DNA from: UMGS1901 sp934122115 | Lineage (GTDB): Bacteria > Bacillota > Clostridia > TANB77 > CAG-508 | Direction: 5' to 3' | NCBI GenBank assembly: GCA_934122115.1 | Contig: CAKOVU010000001.1 | Coordinates: 186,001 to 250,000, forward strand | DNA: 64,000 nt | Shown: positions 18,353 to 27,231 of the stretch, piece after piece | Layout: the number at the start of each line of letters is the position of its first letter | Position numbering within the stretch: the stretch's first letter is position 1 | Notes under the pieces: model-generated | Databases searched by the model: none | What the model was told of the DNA's origin: nothing | What the model saw: only the letters and a program-made list of their open reading frames with translations | Translations under genes and position numbers: made by a program

Positions 18353-19168
18353 ATGGAAGCAATTATATATTTATATATTTTTTTAATAGGCACAGTATTT
18401 GGAAGCTTTTTTACGTTAGCAGTATATAGAATACCATTAGGCAAAGATATAACACATACAAGATCATATTGCCCTAACTGCAATCATAAATTAAGCTTTT
18501 TAGACATGATTCCAATATTTAGCTATATCTTCCTAGGAGGAAAATGCAGATATTGCCATAAAAAAATAAGAATAAGGTATTTATTATTAGAAGTATTATC
18601 AGGAGTAGTATTCACACTATTTGCAGCATCTATAAATTTTAACATATATAATATGGAAATATCAAAAATAATATATTGTATTTGTGGTTTATTGTACATA
18701 GCTGGCTTGTTTATTATAGCTGGAATAGATAAAGAAAAAATGCAAATAAGAAATGGAGTATTACTATACACAATAATAGTTGAAGCAGCGTATATCATAT
18801 ATCTATATGTATTAGAAAAACAAGATATATATAGATATGTTATATACTTATTTGTGGTTGTAATTTTAACATTAATAAATAATTTCTATTTTTCTAAAAA
18901 AGCAAAAAATAATTATACACTACAAATAATAATTTTAGCATTCCTAATGCTTACTTTTACATATGAAGCATGTACTATTTTAACAATTACATGCACCATA
19001 CTAGCAATAGCTATTCAATTAATATTTACTTCAATAGCTAAAGTAAAGCAGAAGAAAATTAGGGTAAATGATACTGAAGAGTATAAAGTTCCAATAGGAT
19101 TTTATCTATGTGTTAGCAATATAATAATGTTAATAATAACTAATATGCAAATTTTTTATAGAGGTTAA
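18353..19168 (+). CDS. Prepilin peptidase-like protein (A24 family) lacking the GxGD motif
   Basis: The 271-residue polytopic protein begins as PilD does: GSFFTLAVYRIPLG, RSYCPNCNHKL, GKCRYCHKKIRIRYLLLE (zinc-binding cysteine pairs of the N-methylase domain). One candidate catalytic Asp follows in IIAGIDKEKMQIRN. The second catalytic motif, GxGD, cannot be found; the corresponding stretch reads NNFYFSKKAKNNY. It may therefore methylate but not cleave, leaving cleavage to the second A24 protein at 37481. It lies in the pilus operon 62 bases after the pilin. Confidence 0.8.
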   Translation: MEAIIYLYIFLIGTVFGSFFTLAVYRIPLGKDITHTRSYCPNCNHKLSFLDMIPIFSYIFLGGKCRYCHKKIRIRYLLLEVLSGVVFTLFAASINFNIYNMEISKIIYCICGLLYIAGLFIIAGIDKEKMQIRNGVLLYTIIVEAAYIIYLYVLEKQDIYRYVIYLFVVVILTLINNFYFSKKAKNNYTLQIIILAFLMLTFTYEACTILTITCTILAIAIQLIFTSIAKVKQKKIRVNDTEEYKVPIGFYLCVSNIIMLIITNMQIFYRG

Positions 19169-19169
19169 T

Positions 19170-19571
19170 ATGCAAAAGAAATTTTTAAAAGATAATAAAG
19201 GTGTAACAGGAATAGATTTAGCAGTAGCCGTAACAATTATAATTGTGTTTGCGGGATTAATTGCTACGATTATGTATAATTTATATCTTACTAATTTAGA
19301 AATATTAAAAAGTGCTAATGCTAGTGCATATGCAACTATAATTTTAGAAAAAGTGGATGAAAAAGCATTTGAAGATATAACAGATGACTTTGTAACTAAT
19401 TTAATAAATAATAATGAACTGTCAATAGACGATTCTTATAATGTAGAGTTTAGCAAAACTGATACAAATGAATTATTAAAAGTAGTCAATTTGAAAATAA
19501 CTTATACAGTAAATAACAAAGAAAAAAATTTGACATTAAGCAAATTGAAAGTTAAAGAAGTAGGAGAATAG
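19170..19571 (+). CDS. Minor prepilin-like protein
   Basis: The 133-residue protein has a leader ending in KDNKG, then VTGIDLAVAVTIIIVFAGLI, with Asp at position 5. A small extracellular domain follows (SIDDSYNVEFSKTDTNE, LKITYTVNNKEKNL). This is the layout of a minor or initiating pseudopilin. It overlaps the previous gene region closely and is followed 2 bases later by another prepilin, consistent with a tip complex. Confidence 0.75.
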   Translation: MQKKFLKDNKGVTGIDLAVAVTIIIVFAGLIATIMYNLYLTNLEILKSANASAYATIILEKVDEKAFEDITDDFVTNLINNNELSIDDSYNVEFSKTDTNELLKVVNLKITYTVNNKEKNLTLSKLKVKEVGE

Positions 19572-19573
19572 GT

Positions 19574-20038
19574 GTGAAAAAGTTTAAATCAGATAAAGGT
19601 ATAACCTTACTTGCATTATCAATTTATATAATTGCAATATCATTAATTTTAGGGCTATTAGCCACGCTTAATAACTTTTTTTCAAACAATATAAAAGTGG
19701 TAAGAGATTCATCTAAATATGCCACTTCTTTCGATAAGTTTAATAGTTTTTTTGTAGAAGATGTAAAAAATAGTAAAAATGCAAAAATAGAAACAAATGA
19801 TAATAATATAACAATTACTTTTGACAATGGTTCAACTTACTTTTATAAAGATGATGATGGAGGATTGTATAGAGGAAAGGTAAAAATTGCCAGTAGTGTA
19901 ACTAATTTTACTGCTACATCTAAAACAGTTGTAATAAATAATACAGAAAAAGAAATAATAACTATAGATATAGCAATAGGAAGTAATGGCAAAAATACAT
20001 TTAGCAAAAAGATAGATTATACATTGAAGTATTGGTAA
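19574..20038 (+). CDS. Minor prepilin-like protein with GTG start
   Basis: The 154-residue protein has leader MKKFKSDKG, then ITLLALSIYIIAISLILGLL and an extracellular beta-rich domain (KIETNDNNITITFDNGSTYFYKDDDGGLYRGK) typical of a PilW/GspJ-like pseudopilin. It starts with GTG just after the previous stop. Position 5 is Ala. Confidence 0.72.
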   Translation: MKKFKSDKGITLLALSIYIIAISLILGLLATLNNFFSNNIKVVRDSSKYATSFDKFNSFFVEDVKNSKNAKIETNDNNITITFDNGSTYFYKDDDGGLYRGKVKIASSVTNFTATSKTVVINNTEKEIITIDIAIGSNGKNTFSKKIDYTLKYW

Positions 20039-20067
20039 AGTAATATTAGAATGGAGGTAACTGAAGA

Positions 20068-21681
20068 ATGCAACCTATAGGAATAGAACTTGTAAAAAAA
20101 GGTGTGGTAACTGAAGCTGATATAAACAAAGCTCTTGATTACCAAAAAACACATCCAAATAAAAAAATTGGAGATATAATTAAAGAATTAGGACTTTGCG
20201 ACCCAACAGTATTAATAAATGCAATGGGAGAAATTTTAAATGAAAAAGCCATAAATCTAGGGCTAGCTGATGTACAGGTAGATTTATTAGACTATATGTC
20301 TTTAGATGTAGCTAAACAAAATAGAGTAATACCTTTTGCCGTTGAATCAGGTAAAATTAAAGTATGTTTTTCAGATTTAACAAATAAAAGAAAAGTAGAG
20401 AATGTAAGATTACTACTTTTGAATAAAGGGTTGATTATGGACAAATATATTACTTTTGATAGTAATATAGAATCTATATTAAACTCATTAGAAGGTACTG
20501 CATCTGATAATATAGATACAAGTGCCGATATTTCAGGATTATTAGACTCTATTATAAAAACGGCTATGGAAAAAAGAGCCAGCGATATTCATATAGAGCC
20601 AATGGAAAACGAAGTAAGAGTAAGATACAGAATAGATGGTCATTTAACTACAATGGCAGATATAGATAAAGAAAAACAAACTCAACTAATAGGTAGATTA
20701 AAGGCTATTTCAAATATGCATCAGGAAAAACAAGAGGCACAAGATGGTAGAATATTGATGTATCCAGCTTATAATATCCGTGTATCTTCACAAAAAAATG
20801 TGTGGGGAGAAAAATTTGTTTTAAGATTATTAAAGAAAAATGTGGATGTACAACAAATATTTGAATTAGGTTTCCCAAGAGATGAAGAATTAGTTAAAAA
20901 AAGTTTTGATAAGAGAAACAGTATAACATTAGTTGCTGCTCCAACTGGAGAAGGTAAAACAACTACACTTTATAGTATAATAGATTTCTTAAATAAGCCA
21001 GATATAAACGTTACAACAATAGAAGATCCCGTAGAAATAAGAATTCCAGGATTAAACCAAATAGAAATAGATTCAAAAACATCATTTTCAGATTCTTTAA
21101 GAACTGTATTAAGACAAGACCCTGATATTATACTAGTTGGTGAGATTCGTGATAGAGAAACTGCAGAAATTGCTATGCAAGCAGGGCAAACTGGTCACTA
21201 TGTGCTTTCAACAATCCATACAATAGATAGCATTGAAGTAATTACAAGATTAAGAAAAATGGGAGTATCTGATTATGATATTTCAAGTACTTTGGCGACA
21301 TCCATGTCACAGAGGCTGGTAAGAAAAGTATGCCCAAATTGTGCACAAAAAAGAGAATTTACGCAGCAAGAAAAAGAAATAATTAATAATGTTGCAAAAA
21401 AATATGGAATAGAATATAATTTTGAAGGAAAATACACATACGATATTGTAGGTTGCAAGCATTGCAATGAAACTGGATTCTATGGCAGAATAGGTATATT
21501 TGAGGTGTTAAATATAAATGATACAATAAAAGATTTAATAGTTCAAGATAGATCAACATTAGAGATTAGAGCAAAAGCTATAGAAGAAGGGTATAGGCCT
21601 TTAGTAATAGATGGATTCAATAAAGTATTGGATGGATATACAACTTTAGAAGAATTAAATTCAAAATTAGGATTATATTAA
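20068..21681 (+). CDS. pilB: Type IV pilus extension ATPase (PilB/GspE family)
   Basis: This cytoplasmic hexameric ATPase powers pilus assembly. An N-terminal MshEN-type domain (GVVTEADINKALDYQKTHPNKKIGD, split here for length) precedes the core: RASDIHIEPMENEVRVRYRI, Walker A APTGEGKTTTLYS (Glu where Ser is usual), the Asp box TIEDPVEIRIPG, Walker B DPDIILVGEIRD and the His box. The C-terminal zinc site is CPNCAQ and CKHCNETG. Its 537 residues are normal. RBS GGAGGT upstream. Confidence 0.94.
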   Translation: MQPIGIELVKKGVVTEADINKALDYQKTHPNKKIGDIIKELGLCDPTVLINAMGEILNEKAINLGLADVQVDLLDYMSLDVAKQNRVIPFAVESGKIKVCFSDLTNKRKVENVRLLLLNKGLIMDKYITFDSNIESILNSLEGTASDNIDTSADISGLLDSIIKTAMEKRASDIHIEPMENEVRVRYRIDGHLTTMADIDKEKQTQLIGRLKAISNMHQEKQEAQDGRILMYPAYNIRVSSQKNVWGEKFVLRLLKKNVDVQQIFELGFPRDEELVKKSFDKRNSITLVAAPTGEGKTTTLYSIIDFLNKPDINVTTIEDPVEIRIPGLNQIEIDSKTSFSDSLRTVLRQDPDIILVGEIRDRETAEIAMQAGQTGHYVLSTIHTIDSIEVITRLRKMGVSDYDISSTLATSMSQRLVRKVCPNCAQKREFTQQEKEIINNVAKKYGIEYNFEGKYTYDIVGCKHCNETGFYGRIGIFEVLNINDTIKDLIVQDRSTLEIRAKAIEEGYRPLVIDGFNKVLDGYTTLEELNSKLGLY

Positions 21682-21709
21682 TTTGATAATTCTAGACGAG
21701 GGGGAAAAT

Positions 21710-22819
21710 ATGTTAGATATAAATCAAGTATTAAGGTCAGCAATAGAAAGAGATGCTTCAGATATACACTTAATAAGTGGAATAAAACCTACATTTAGAG
21801 TTGCAAGAGAATTAGTTCCCTATGAGGGCTGTGATGTATTAACACCAGAAGATATGGCAGATATATATGATTACTTTATAAGAGGAAATGTAGATAAAGA
21901 TAAAGTTTTTAAAGAAACAAGAAAATTAGATTCATCTTTTGAATTTGAAGGACTAAGACTAAGAATAAATATATCATTAGAAGATGATATTCCAGTTTTC
22001 ACACTAAGAATAATAAAAAATACATTGCCAACATTCGAACAATTAGGTGTACCAGATATTGTAAGAAGAATGATGTATCAACCACAAGGATTGGTTCTTG
22101 TTACAGGAAAAACAAACTCAGGAAAAACTACAACATTAAATGCATTAATTAACGACATAAATGAAAATCAAAATAAAAAAATATTAACTTTGGAAAGCCC
22201 AGTTGAGTTCAAGCATAAATCTAAAAAATCAATAGTAGTACAAAAGGAAGTTGGATTTGGACAAGATACATTAACTTACAAAGATGGTGTAAAAAACTGT
22301 TTAAGAGAGGACTGCGATATTTTAGTAATAGGAGAGATTAGAGATAGAGAAACAATGGATGCAGCAATAGAAACAGCAGAATCTGGACACTTAGTAATAG
22401 GAACATTGCATACAAAATCATGTGCAGAAACTGTAGATAGAATGATAAACTTCTATGATATACAAGATCAACAAAGTGTAAAATACTTAATTGCTTCATT
22501 ATTAAAACTAGTAACCTCACAAAGATTATTAAGGCAGAAAGATGGAAAACTAGTATTATTACCAGAAGTTATGGTAGTAGATAACGTAGTAGCAGGAATT
22601 ATAAGAAAAGAAAAATTAAGTGTATCCGAAATAGAAGACGCAATACAAAGTTCATCAGCCAATGGAAGTATAGGATTAATAAATTCTATAGCACAATTAT
22701 TCGTTGATGATAAGATAACACTTGAACAAGCAAAAGCTCAAATAGAAGAAAAAAATATTGAAACATTAAATAGAACAATAATGCAATTAAAAATAAAAAA
22801 AGGAAATAAAATGATATAA
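21710..22819 (+). CDS. pilT: Type IV pilus retraction ATPase (PilT family)
   Basis: The PilT-type ATPase depolymerises pili for twitching. Visible are RDASDIHLISGIKPTFRV, the Walker A variant GKTNSGKTTTLN, ESPVEFKHKSK, Walker B DCDILVIGEIRDRETMD, and the AESGHLVIGTLHT His box, then the C-terminal arm with GSIGLINSIAQLF. Start at 21710 after GAGGGGG; an in-frame start at 21683 lacks such a site. Presence of PilT means the fibres are likely retractile. Confidence 0.93.
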   Translation: MLDINQVLRSAIERDASDIHLISGIKPTFRVARELVPYEGCDVLTPEDMADIYDYFIRGNVDKDKVFKETRKLDSSFEFEGLRLRINISLEDDIPVFTLRIIKNTLPTFEQLGVPDIVRRMMYQPQGLVLVTGKTNSGKTTTLNALINDINENQNKKILTLESPVEFKHKSKKSIVVQKEVGFGQDTLTYKDGVKNCLREDCDILVIGEIRDRETMDAAIETAESGHLVIGTLHTKSCAETVDRMINFYDIQDQQSVKYLIASLLKLVTSQRLLRQKDGKLVLLPEVMVVDNVVAGIIRKEKLSVSEIEDAIQSSSANGSIGLINSIAQLFVDDKITLEQAKAQIEEKNIETLNRTIMQLKIKKGNKMI

Positions 22820-22832
22820 GAAGGAGGAAAAT

Positions 22833-24182
22833 ATGCCTCAATATGTTTATAGAGCGATTACTAGAGAAGGAATAATCGTAAGGAACAGAGTTGAAAGTAG
22901 TAGTAAACAGAACTTAATAAAAAAGCTAAAAAGTGGTAATTTATTACCAATAGATATTGTGCAAGTTGGTTACGGTATAAATAGAAATAAAGTGGCAAAG
23001 AAAAAGAATGTAACAGATATTGATGAAATATTAAAAAATGCAAACTCGGCTACTATTAATCAAGGTAGAGCAAAAAAGAGAACAACATATGAAAAGTTGA
23101 GCATGGCTTTATCAACACAGCAAAAAATAACTACTAGAGATATAATGATATTCACACAAAATTTCTATTTGCTAAAAAAAGCCGATTTCAACAATATACA
23201 TGCCTTAAGCACAATAATAGAAAATACTGAAAACTTTACATTTAGAAGTATCTTAGAAGATATACTAGCTGGTGTAGAAGCTGGTGAGTACATGTATACT
23301 ACTATGGAATACTATTCAAATGTGTTTCCATATATATATATAAATATGATAAAAGTTGGAGAATTATCTGGATCACTTACTCAATCATTACAACAGGCAG
23401 TAAAATACCTAGATACAAACACAGATACAACAAAGAAATTAAAAGGAATAATAATACCAAACGTATTACAATTAATAGCTTTAATCGTATTATTATTTGT
23501 AGGAAGCTTATATACAGTTCCTACTATACAAAAAGTTTATGCAGATGTTGGTTCTACTGATGAATTACCAAAAATAACATTAGCATTTTCAAACTTTTTA
23601 CAACAGGTTGTAATTCACTGGTATATACCGGTTGGAATAATTGTAGCGATTGCAGCAGCAGTTATATTTTATATAAACACACCAAAAGGAAAGTATAATT
23701 TTGATTACTTCAAATATACTATGCCAATATTTGGAAAGCTATTTTATTCTGTAGACTTTTCAAGGTTTATGAAAGCAATGCTATTAAACTTGAATAATGG
23801 AATGAGAATTCAAGAGGCGCTGGACGTAAGCAAAAACGTTATAAATAACTATGTTATGAGAGCTATGATTGAAACATCTATAAATAATATATTAGTAGGT
23901 AATTCTTGGATAGAGCCATTTGAAAAAGCTGGGTTGGGTTCATCAATGACAACAGAAATGTTGAAAGTAGGTATGAAAACAGACTTATCTGAAATGATGT
24001 CAAAATTATTGGATTATATGGATATAGATATAAAAAATACAATGGATAATATAATGGCAGTATTACCACAATTGGTATACTCAATAGTAGGTGTGCTATT
24101 AATATTTGTTGTAATAGTTGTATTGGTACCATGTATACAAGCATATATGGGTAACTTTATATTCTCAGCAGCAGGATTATAA
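22833..24182 (+). CDS. pilC: Type IV pilus platform protein PilC (GspF family)
   Basis: The inner-membrane platform protein of 449 residues shows an N-terminal extension (MPQYVYRAITREGIIV), two GspF domains (ITTRDIMIFTQNFYLLKKA and VDFSRFMKAMLLNLNNG) and three membrane helices (VLQLIALIVLLFVG, IPVGIIVAIAAAVIFY, QLVYSIVGVLLIFVVIVVLV). It couples PilB/PilT rotation to pilin insertion. Last gene of the operon, followed by a terminator. Confidence 0.93.
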   Translation: MPQYVYRAITREGIIVRNRVESSSKQNLIKKLKSGNLLPIDIVQVGYGINRNKVAKKKNVTDIDEILKNANSATINQGRAKKRTTYEKLSMALSTQQKITTRDIMIFTQNFYLLKKADFNNIHALSTIIENTENFTFRSILEDILAGVEAGEYMYTTMEYYSNVFPYIYINMIKVGELSGSLTQSLQQAVKYLDTNTDTTKKLKGIIIPNVLQLIALIVLLFVGSLYTVPTIQKVYADVGSTDELPKITLAFSNFLQQVVIHWYIPVGIIVAIAAAVIFYINTPKGKYNFDYFKYTMPIFGKLFYSVDFSRFMKAMLLNLNNGMRIQEALDVSKNVINNYVMRAMIETSINNILVGNSWIEPFEKAGLGSSMTTEMLKVGMKTDLSEMMSKLLDYMDIDIKNTMDNIMAVLPQLVYSIVGVLLIFVVIVVLVPCIQAYMGNFIFSAAGL

Positions 24183-24196
24183 AATATAAAAATAGA

Positions 24197-24224
24197 TTAG
24201 ATGTTAGATTTTTTCTAGCATCTA
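24197..24224 (+). terminator. Terminator of the type IV pilus operon
   Basis: TTAGATGTTAGA at 24197-24208 pairs with TCTAGCATCTAA ending at 24224, with a T run in the loop; the tail is short, so strength is uncertain. Confidence 0.55.
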
Positions 24225-24245
24225 ATATTGTTCAAGGAGCAAGAT

Positions 24246-25163
24246 ATGAAAATAGGTATAGATTTAGGTGGAAGTCACATAGCCATTGGCTTAGTAAATG
24301 AAAAACATGAAATACTAGAGAAAAGAACATATTATATGAGTGAAAGAAAAAATGAAACTGCAGAAAATTATATATTAATATGTTTAAAAGAAGGTATTAA
24401 CCAAATTTTAAAATCCGCAAATATTGATTTGAATAATATTGAAATGATAGGAATTGCAACACCTGGAAATCCTAAAGAAGGCTGTTTAAAAAATCTTATA
24501 AATTTAGGAATAGACAAATATGATTTAAGAAGTAATTTAAAGGAAGCTTTAAATACTGAAAATATAAAAATAGAATTAGAGAACGATGGAAAATGTGCAG
24601 CATTAGCAGAAAAAAAATTTGGAAGTTTGAAAGATTATAGTGATTGTGTATTTTTATGTATAGGCACAGGAATTGGCGGAGCGGCATTTTATGATAATAA
24701 ATTTATTAAGCCAAAAAGAAACTCTGGCTTTGAATTTGGCCATATGGTTATAAGAAAAAATGGAGAAAAATGCAAATGTGGCAATAAAGGCTGTTTTGAA
24801 GTTTATTGTTCTAAAAAGAAATTTAAAGAAAACATTAAAAAAAGCTTAAATGTAAAAGAATACATAAATGCTAAAGATTTAATAAATTTAATAAATGAGA
24901 ACAGTGAAAATATGGAATTAAAAAATCTTATAGATGAATATACGGATAACTTAGCTATTGGAATTGCTAATATAATAAATATTCTAGAGCCAGAGGCAAT
25001 AAGTATTGGCGGTAGCTTATCACATTATGAAAGTTTAATATTTGACAATTTAAGAAATAGAATTTATAATGGAGAGTACTTGTTTAACAAAGAAAATCCA
25101 CCTATAATATTAGCGGCACAGGCAGGAAACGAAGCAGGAATAATAGGTGCAACATTAATTTAA
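24246..25163 (+). CDS. ROK-family sugar kinase (glucokinase-like)
   Basis: The protein shows the ROK ATP-binding start MKIGIDLGGSHIAIGLV, the GIATPG and LENDGKCAALAEK sugar-binding segments, GTGIGGAAFY, EFGHMVI, and the zinc motif CKCGNKGCFEVYC. Members phosphorylate glucose, N-acetyl-hexosamines or act as repressors; no DNA-binding domain is present, so a kinase is likely. Start chosen at 24246 (AAGGAGC upstream). It directly precedes rsmA. Confidence 0.88.
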   Translation: MKIGIDLGGSHIAIGLVNEKHEILEKRTYYMSERKNETAENYILICLKEGINQILKSANIDLNNIEMIGIATPGNPKEGCLKNLINLGIDKYDLRSNLKEALNTENIKIELENDGKCAALAEKKFGSLKDYSDCVFLCIGTGIGGAAFYDNKFIKPKRNSGFEFGHMVIRKNGEKCKCGNKGCFEVYCSKKKFKENIKKSLNVKEYINAKDLINLINENSENMELKNLIDEYTDNLAIGIANIINILEPEAISIGGSLSHYESLIFDNLRNRIYNGEYLFNKENPPIILAAQAGNEAGIIGATLI

Positions 25164-25178
25164 GGATAGGAAATAAAT

Positions 25179-26042
25179 ATGAATTCACGTGAAGAAACTG
25201 TATTATTATTAAAACATTACAAATTGCAAGCTAATAAAAGTTTTGGGCAAAATTTTTTGATAGATGATGATGTAATAGATGGAATTATTGAATCTGCCAA
25301 TATAAGCAAGAAAGACTTGGTGATAGAAATAGGACCAGGATTAGGAACCTTAACAAGTAAACTTTTAGAAAATGCAAATAAAGTAATAGCAGTAGAAATA
25401 GATAATAAAATGGTAGAGGTAATTTCAGATAGATTTAGAATGTATAATAACTTACAAATAATTAATGAAGATATATTGAAAATTGATCTGAATGCTATAA
25501 TAGAAAACGAGAAACAGGAAGATGGAAAGGTAAAGATTGTAGCTAATTTACCATATTACATAAGTACTCCAATTATTATGAAATTATTGGAGGAAAGGCT
25601 AAATATAGACGAGATAGTAGTAATGGTACAAAAAGAAGTAGCAGATAGGTTAGCAGCAAAGCCAGGTACTAAGCTATCAGGAGCAATAACATATGCGGTA
25701 GACTATTATTCGGAAGCAGAGCCAGTATTAAATGTGGGGAGAGATTGCTTTATACCAGCTCCAAAGGTAGATTCAGAAGTAATAAAATTAAAACTAAGAA
25801 AACAGCCAAAAGTAGAAATAAGTAATGAAAAGGAACTATTTAAATTAATAAAGTTAAACTTTACCCAAAGAAGAAAAACTTTGATAAATGTTTTGGTAAA
25901 TAGTGGCGTAGTAAAAAATAAAGAAATTGCAATGAAAATTTTTGATGAATTAGAATTTGATTATGGAGTAAGAGGAGAAACATTAAATTTAGAACAATAC
26001 AAATTGTTAATAGATTGTATAAATAAATATTCTCAATATTAA
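25179..26042 (+). CDS. rsmA: 16S rRNA (adenine1518/1519-N6)-dimethyltransferase
   Basis: RsmA/KsgA dimethylates two adjacent adenines in helix 45 of 16S rRNA. The SAM-binding motif EIGPGLGTLTSKLL, the catalytic NLPYYISTPIIMKL and the C-terminal helical domain (FTQRRKTLINVL) are clear. 287 residues is standard. RBS AGGA upstream; tight spacing after the ROK kinase. Confidence 0.96.
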   Translation: MNSREETVLLLKHYKLQANKSFGQNFLIDDDVIDGIIESANISKKDLVIEIGPGLGTLTSKLLENANKVIAVEIDNKMVEVISDRFRMYNNLQIINEDILKIDLNAIIENEKQEDGKVKIVANLPYYISTPIIMKLLEERLNIDEIVVMVQKEVADRLAAKPGTKLSGAITYAVDYYSEAEPVLNVGRDCFIPAPKVDSEVIKLKLRKQPKVEISNEKELFKLIKLNFTQRRKTLINVLVNSGVVKNKEIAMKIFDELEFDYGVRGETLNLEQYKLLIDCINKYSQY

Positions 26043-26075
26043 AAAAAGATGATATAATAAGAATGGAGGTAAGAG

Positions 26076-26801
26076 ATGAATCAAATATTAGTGACGAAAA
26101 AATTATACATAACACCAGAATTAAGAAGAAAAAAACGTATATATAAAATAAGATTTTTCTTATCAATATTTGCTATTTGTTTATTATTTTCATATTACAT
26201 ATACGCAGAGTATGATAAAAATAAAAGTGAGGAAGTTTCAAAACAAATATTAACACATATAAGTTCTAAAACAAATACGGAAGATACTACAGTAAGAACA
26301 GTGGTAAATGATGTATTAATAGTTTCACTAGATGCAACAGTTGCCAATGAAATAGAAAGTGTGCCAATTGTTGAAACAGATGACGAATATGTGGATACAA
26401 CAAATAATGAAGAGTATAAATCAGAAGCTATATTAAAAATTAGTTCACTAGGGTTAGAGTATCCAGTTTTATCCCAAACATCAGAGGAGCTATTAAAAAT
26501 TTCTTTGAATAAATATTGGGGACCAGGACCAAACGAAATAGGAAACTATTGCATAGTAGGGCATAATTATAAAAATGGTAAAATGTTTGGAAATTTATCG
26601 AAAATGGAAATCGGTGATACAGCAACATTACAGGCAATAGGTGGAAAAGATGTAATATATGAAGTATATGATAAATATGTTGTAGAGCCAGAAGATGTTT
26701 CGTGCACAAGCCAGCTTACTGGGGGAAGAAGAGAACTAACATTAATTACATGTACTAACTATGGAACTCAAAGATTAGTACTAAAATGTAGAGAAATATA
26801 A
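26076..26801 (+). CDS. Sortase family transpeptidase
   Basis: The 241-residue protein has an N-terminal signal anchor (FFLSIFAICLLFSYYIY), a charged spacer, and a sortase beta-barrel from about 110: catalytic His in IVGHNYKNGKMFGNL, catalytic Cys in LTLITCTNYG and Arg in TQRLVLKCRE. The TLxTC layout and one-helix N-terminal anchor fit the class D type. No LPxTG-type substrate was recognised nearby; the display proteins here use prepilin anchors instead. Confidence 0.85.
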   Translation: MNQILVTKKLYITPELRRKKRIYKIRFFLSIFAICLLFSYYIYAEYDKNKSEEVSKQILTHISSKTNTEDTTVRTVVNDVLIVSLDATVANEIESVPIVETDDEYVDTTNNEEYKSEAILKISSLGLEYPVLSQTSEELLKISLNKYWGPGPNEIGNYCIVGHNYKNGKMFGNLSKMEIGDTATLQAIGGKDVIYEVYDKYVVEPEDVSCTSQLTGGRRELTLITCTNYGTQRLVLKCREI

Positions 26802-26810
26802 ATTTACATA

Positions 26811-26839
26811 TTGACTTTTTAAAAGATATTAAATATAAT
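26811..26839 (+). promoter_or_regulatory. Sigma-A promoter for the small membrane protein gene
   Basis: TTGACT (26811-26816) and TATAAT (26834-26839) are 17 bp apart, 28 bp before the gene at 26867. Confidence 0.68.
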
Positions 26840-26866
26840 GTAAAAAAAACGAAGGAGGAATAGAAA

Positions 26867-27115
26867 ATGGCAAAGAAGGAACAAACTAAAACAATAGTAT
26901 GGGTGTTTTGGATATTGATAGCAATAATAGGAACAGGTTTACTATTCACAGGTTTACAAAATAGTTTCTCAGGAGAAAATTTAGGAGCAGCAGCAATGCT
27001 TATAGTTTTTGGAATAGCTTTAATCTTTATAGGATTAATTATGTTATTAGGAAAAGCTAATATAGAAACTAGCGAAATAGAATTACCAGGAAAAAAAGAA
27101 ACAGAAAAAAAATAA
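26867..27115 (+). CDS. Small two-helix membrane protein of unknown function
   Basis: The 82-residue protein begins MAKKEQTKTIVWVFWILIAI, has two hydrophobic segments (about 10-28 and 43-62) and a charged C-terminus. A strong AAGGAGG site, its own promoter and a terminator show it is a real single-gene unit. I do not recognise the family. Confidence 0.7.
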   Translation: MAKKEQTKTIVWVFWILIAIIGTGLLFTGLQNSFSGENLGAAAMLIVFGIALIFIGLIMLLGKANIETSEIELPGKKETEKK

Positions 27116-27129
27116 AATAGTAAATTTAG

Positions 27130-27152
27130 CCCACTGAGAAAGTGGGTTTTTT
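27130..27152 (+). terminator. Terminator after the small membrane protein
   Basis: CCCACT (27130-27135) pairs with AGTGGG (27141-27146), followed by six T. Confidence 0.82.
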
Positions 27153-27171
27153 GTTTATTTTAATATTTGTA

Positions 27172-27200
27172 TTGAAATATGCCAAATAAGTTGATAAAAT
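27172..27200 (+). promoter_or_regulatory. Sigma-A promoter for metG
   Basis: TTGAAA (27172-27177) and TAAAAT (27195-27200) are 17 bp apart, 31 bp before metG. The leader is too short for a T-box. Confidence 0.58.
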
Positions 27201-27231
27201 ATATTGCAAATAATAAAAAGGAAGCGAGATT

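Noticed and set aside
26076..26801. Sortase as the anchoring enzyme of the LRR and FGE proteins
   Set aside because: These proteins end without LPxTG, hydrophobic helix or basic tail, and carry prepilin N-termini instead.
27153..27231. T-box riboswitch before metG, or any riboswitch in the window
   Set aside because: The leader is under 35 bases after the promoter and lacks specifier and antiterminator features.
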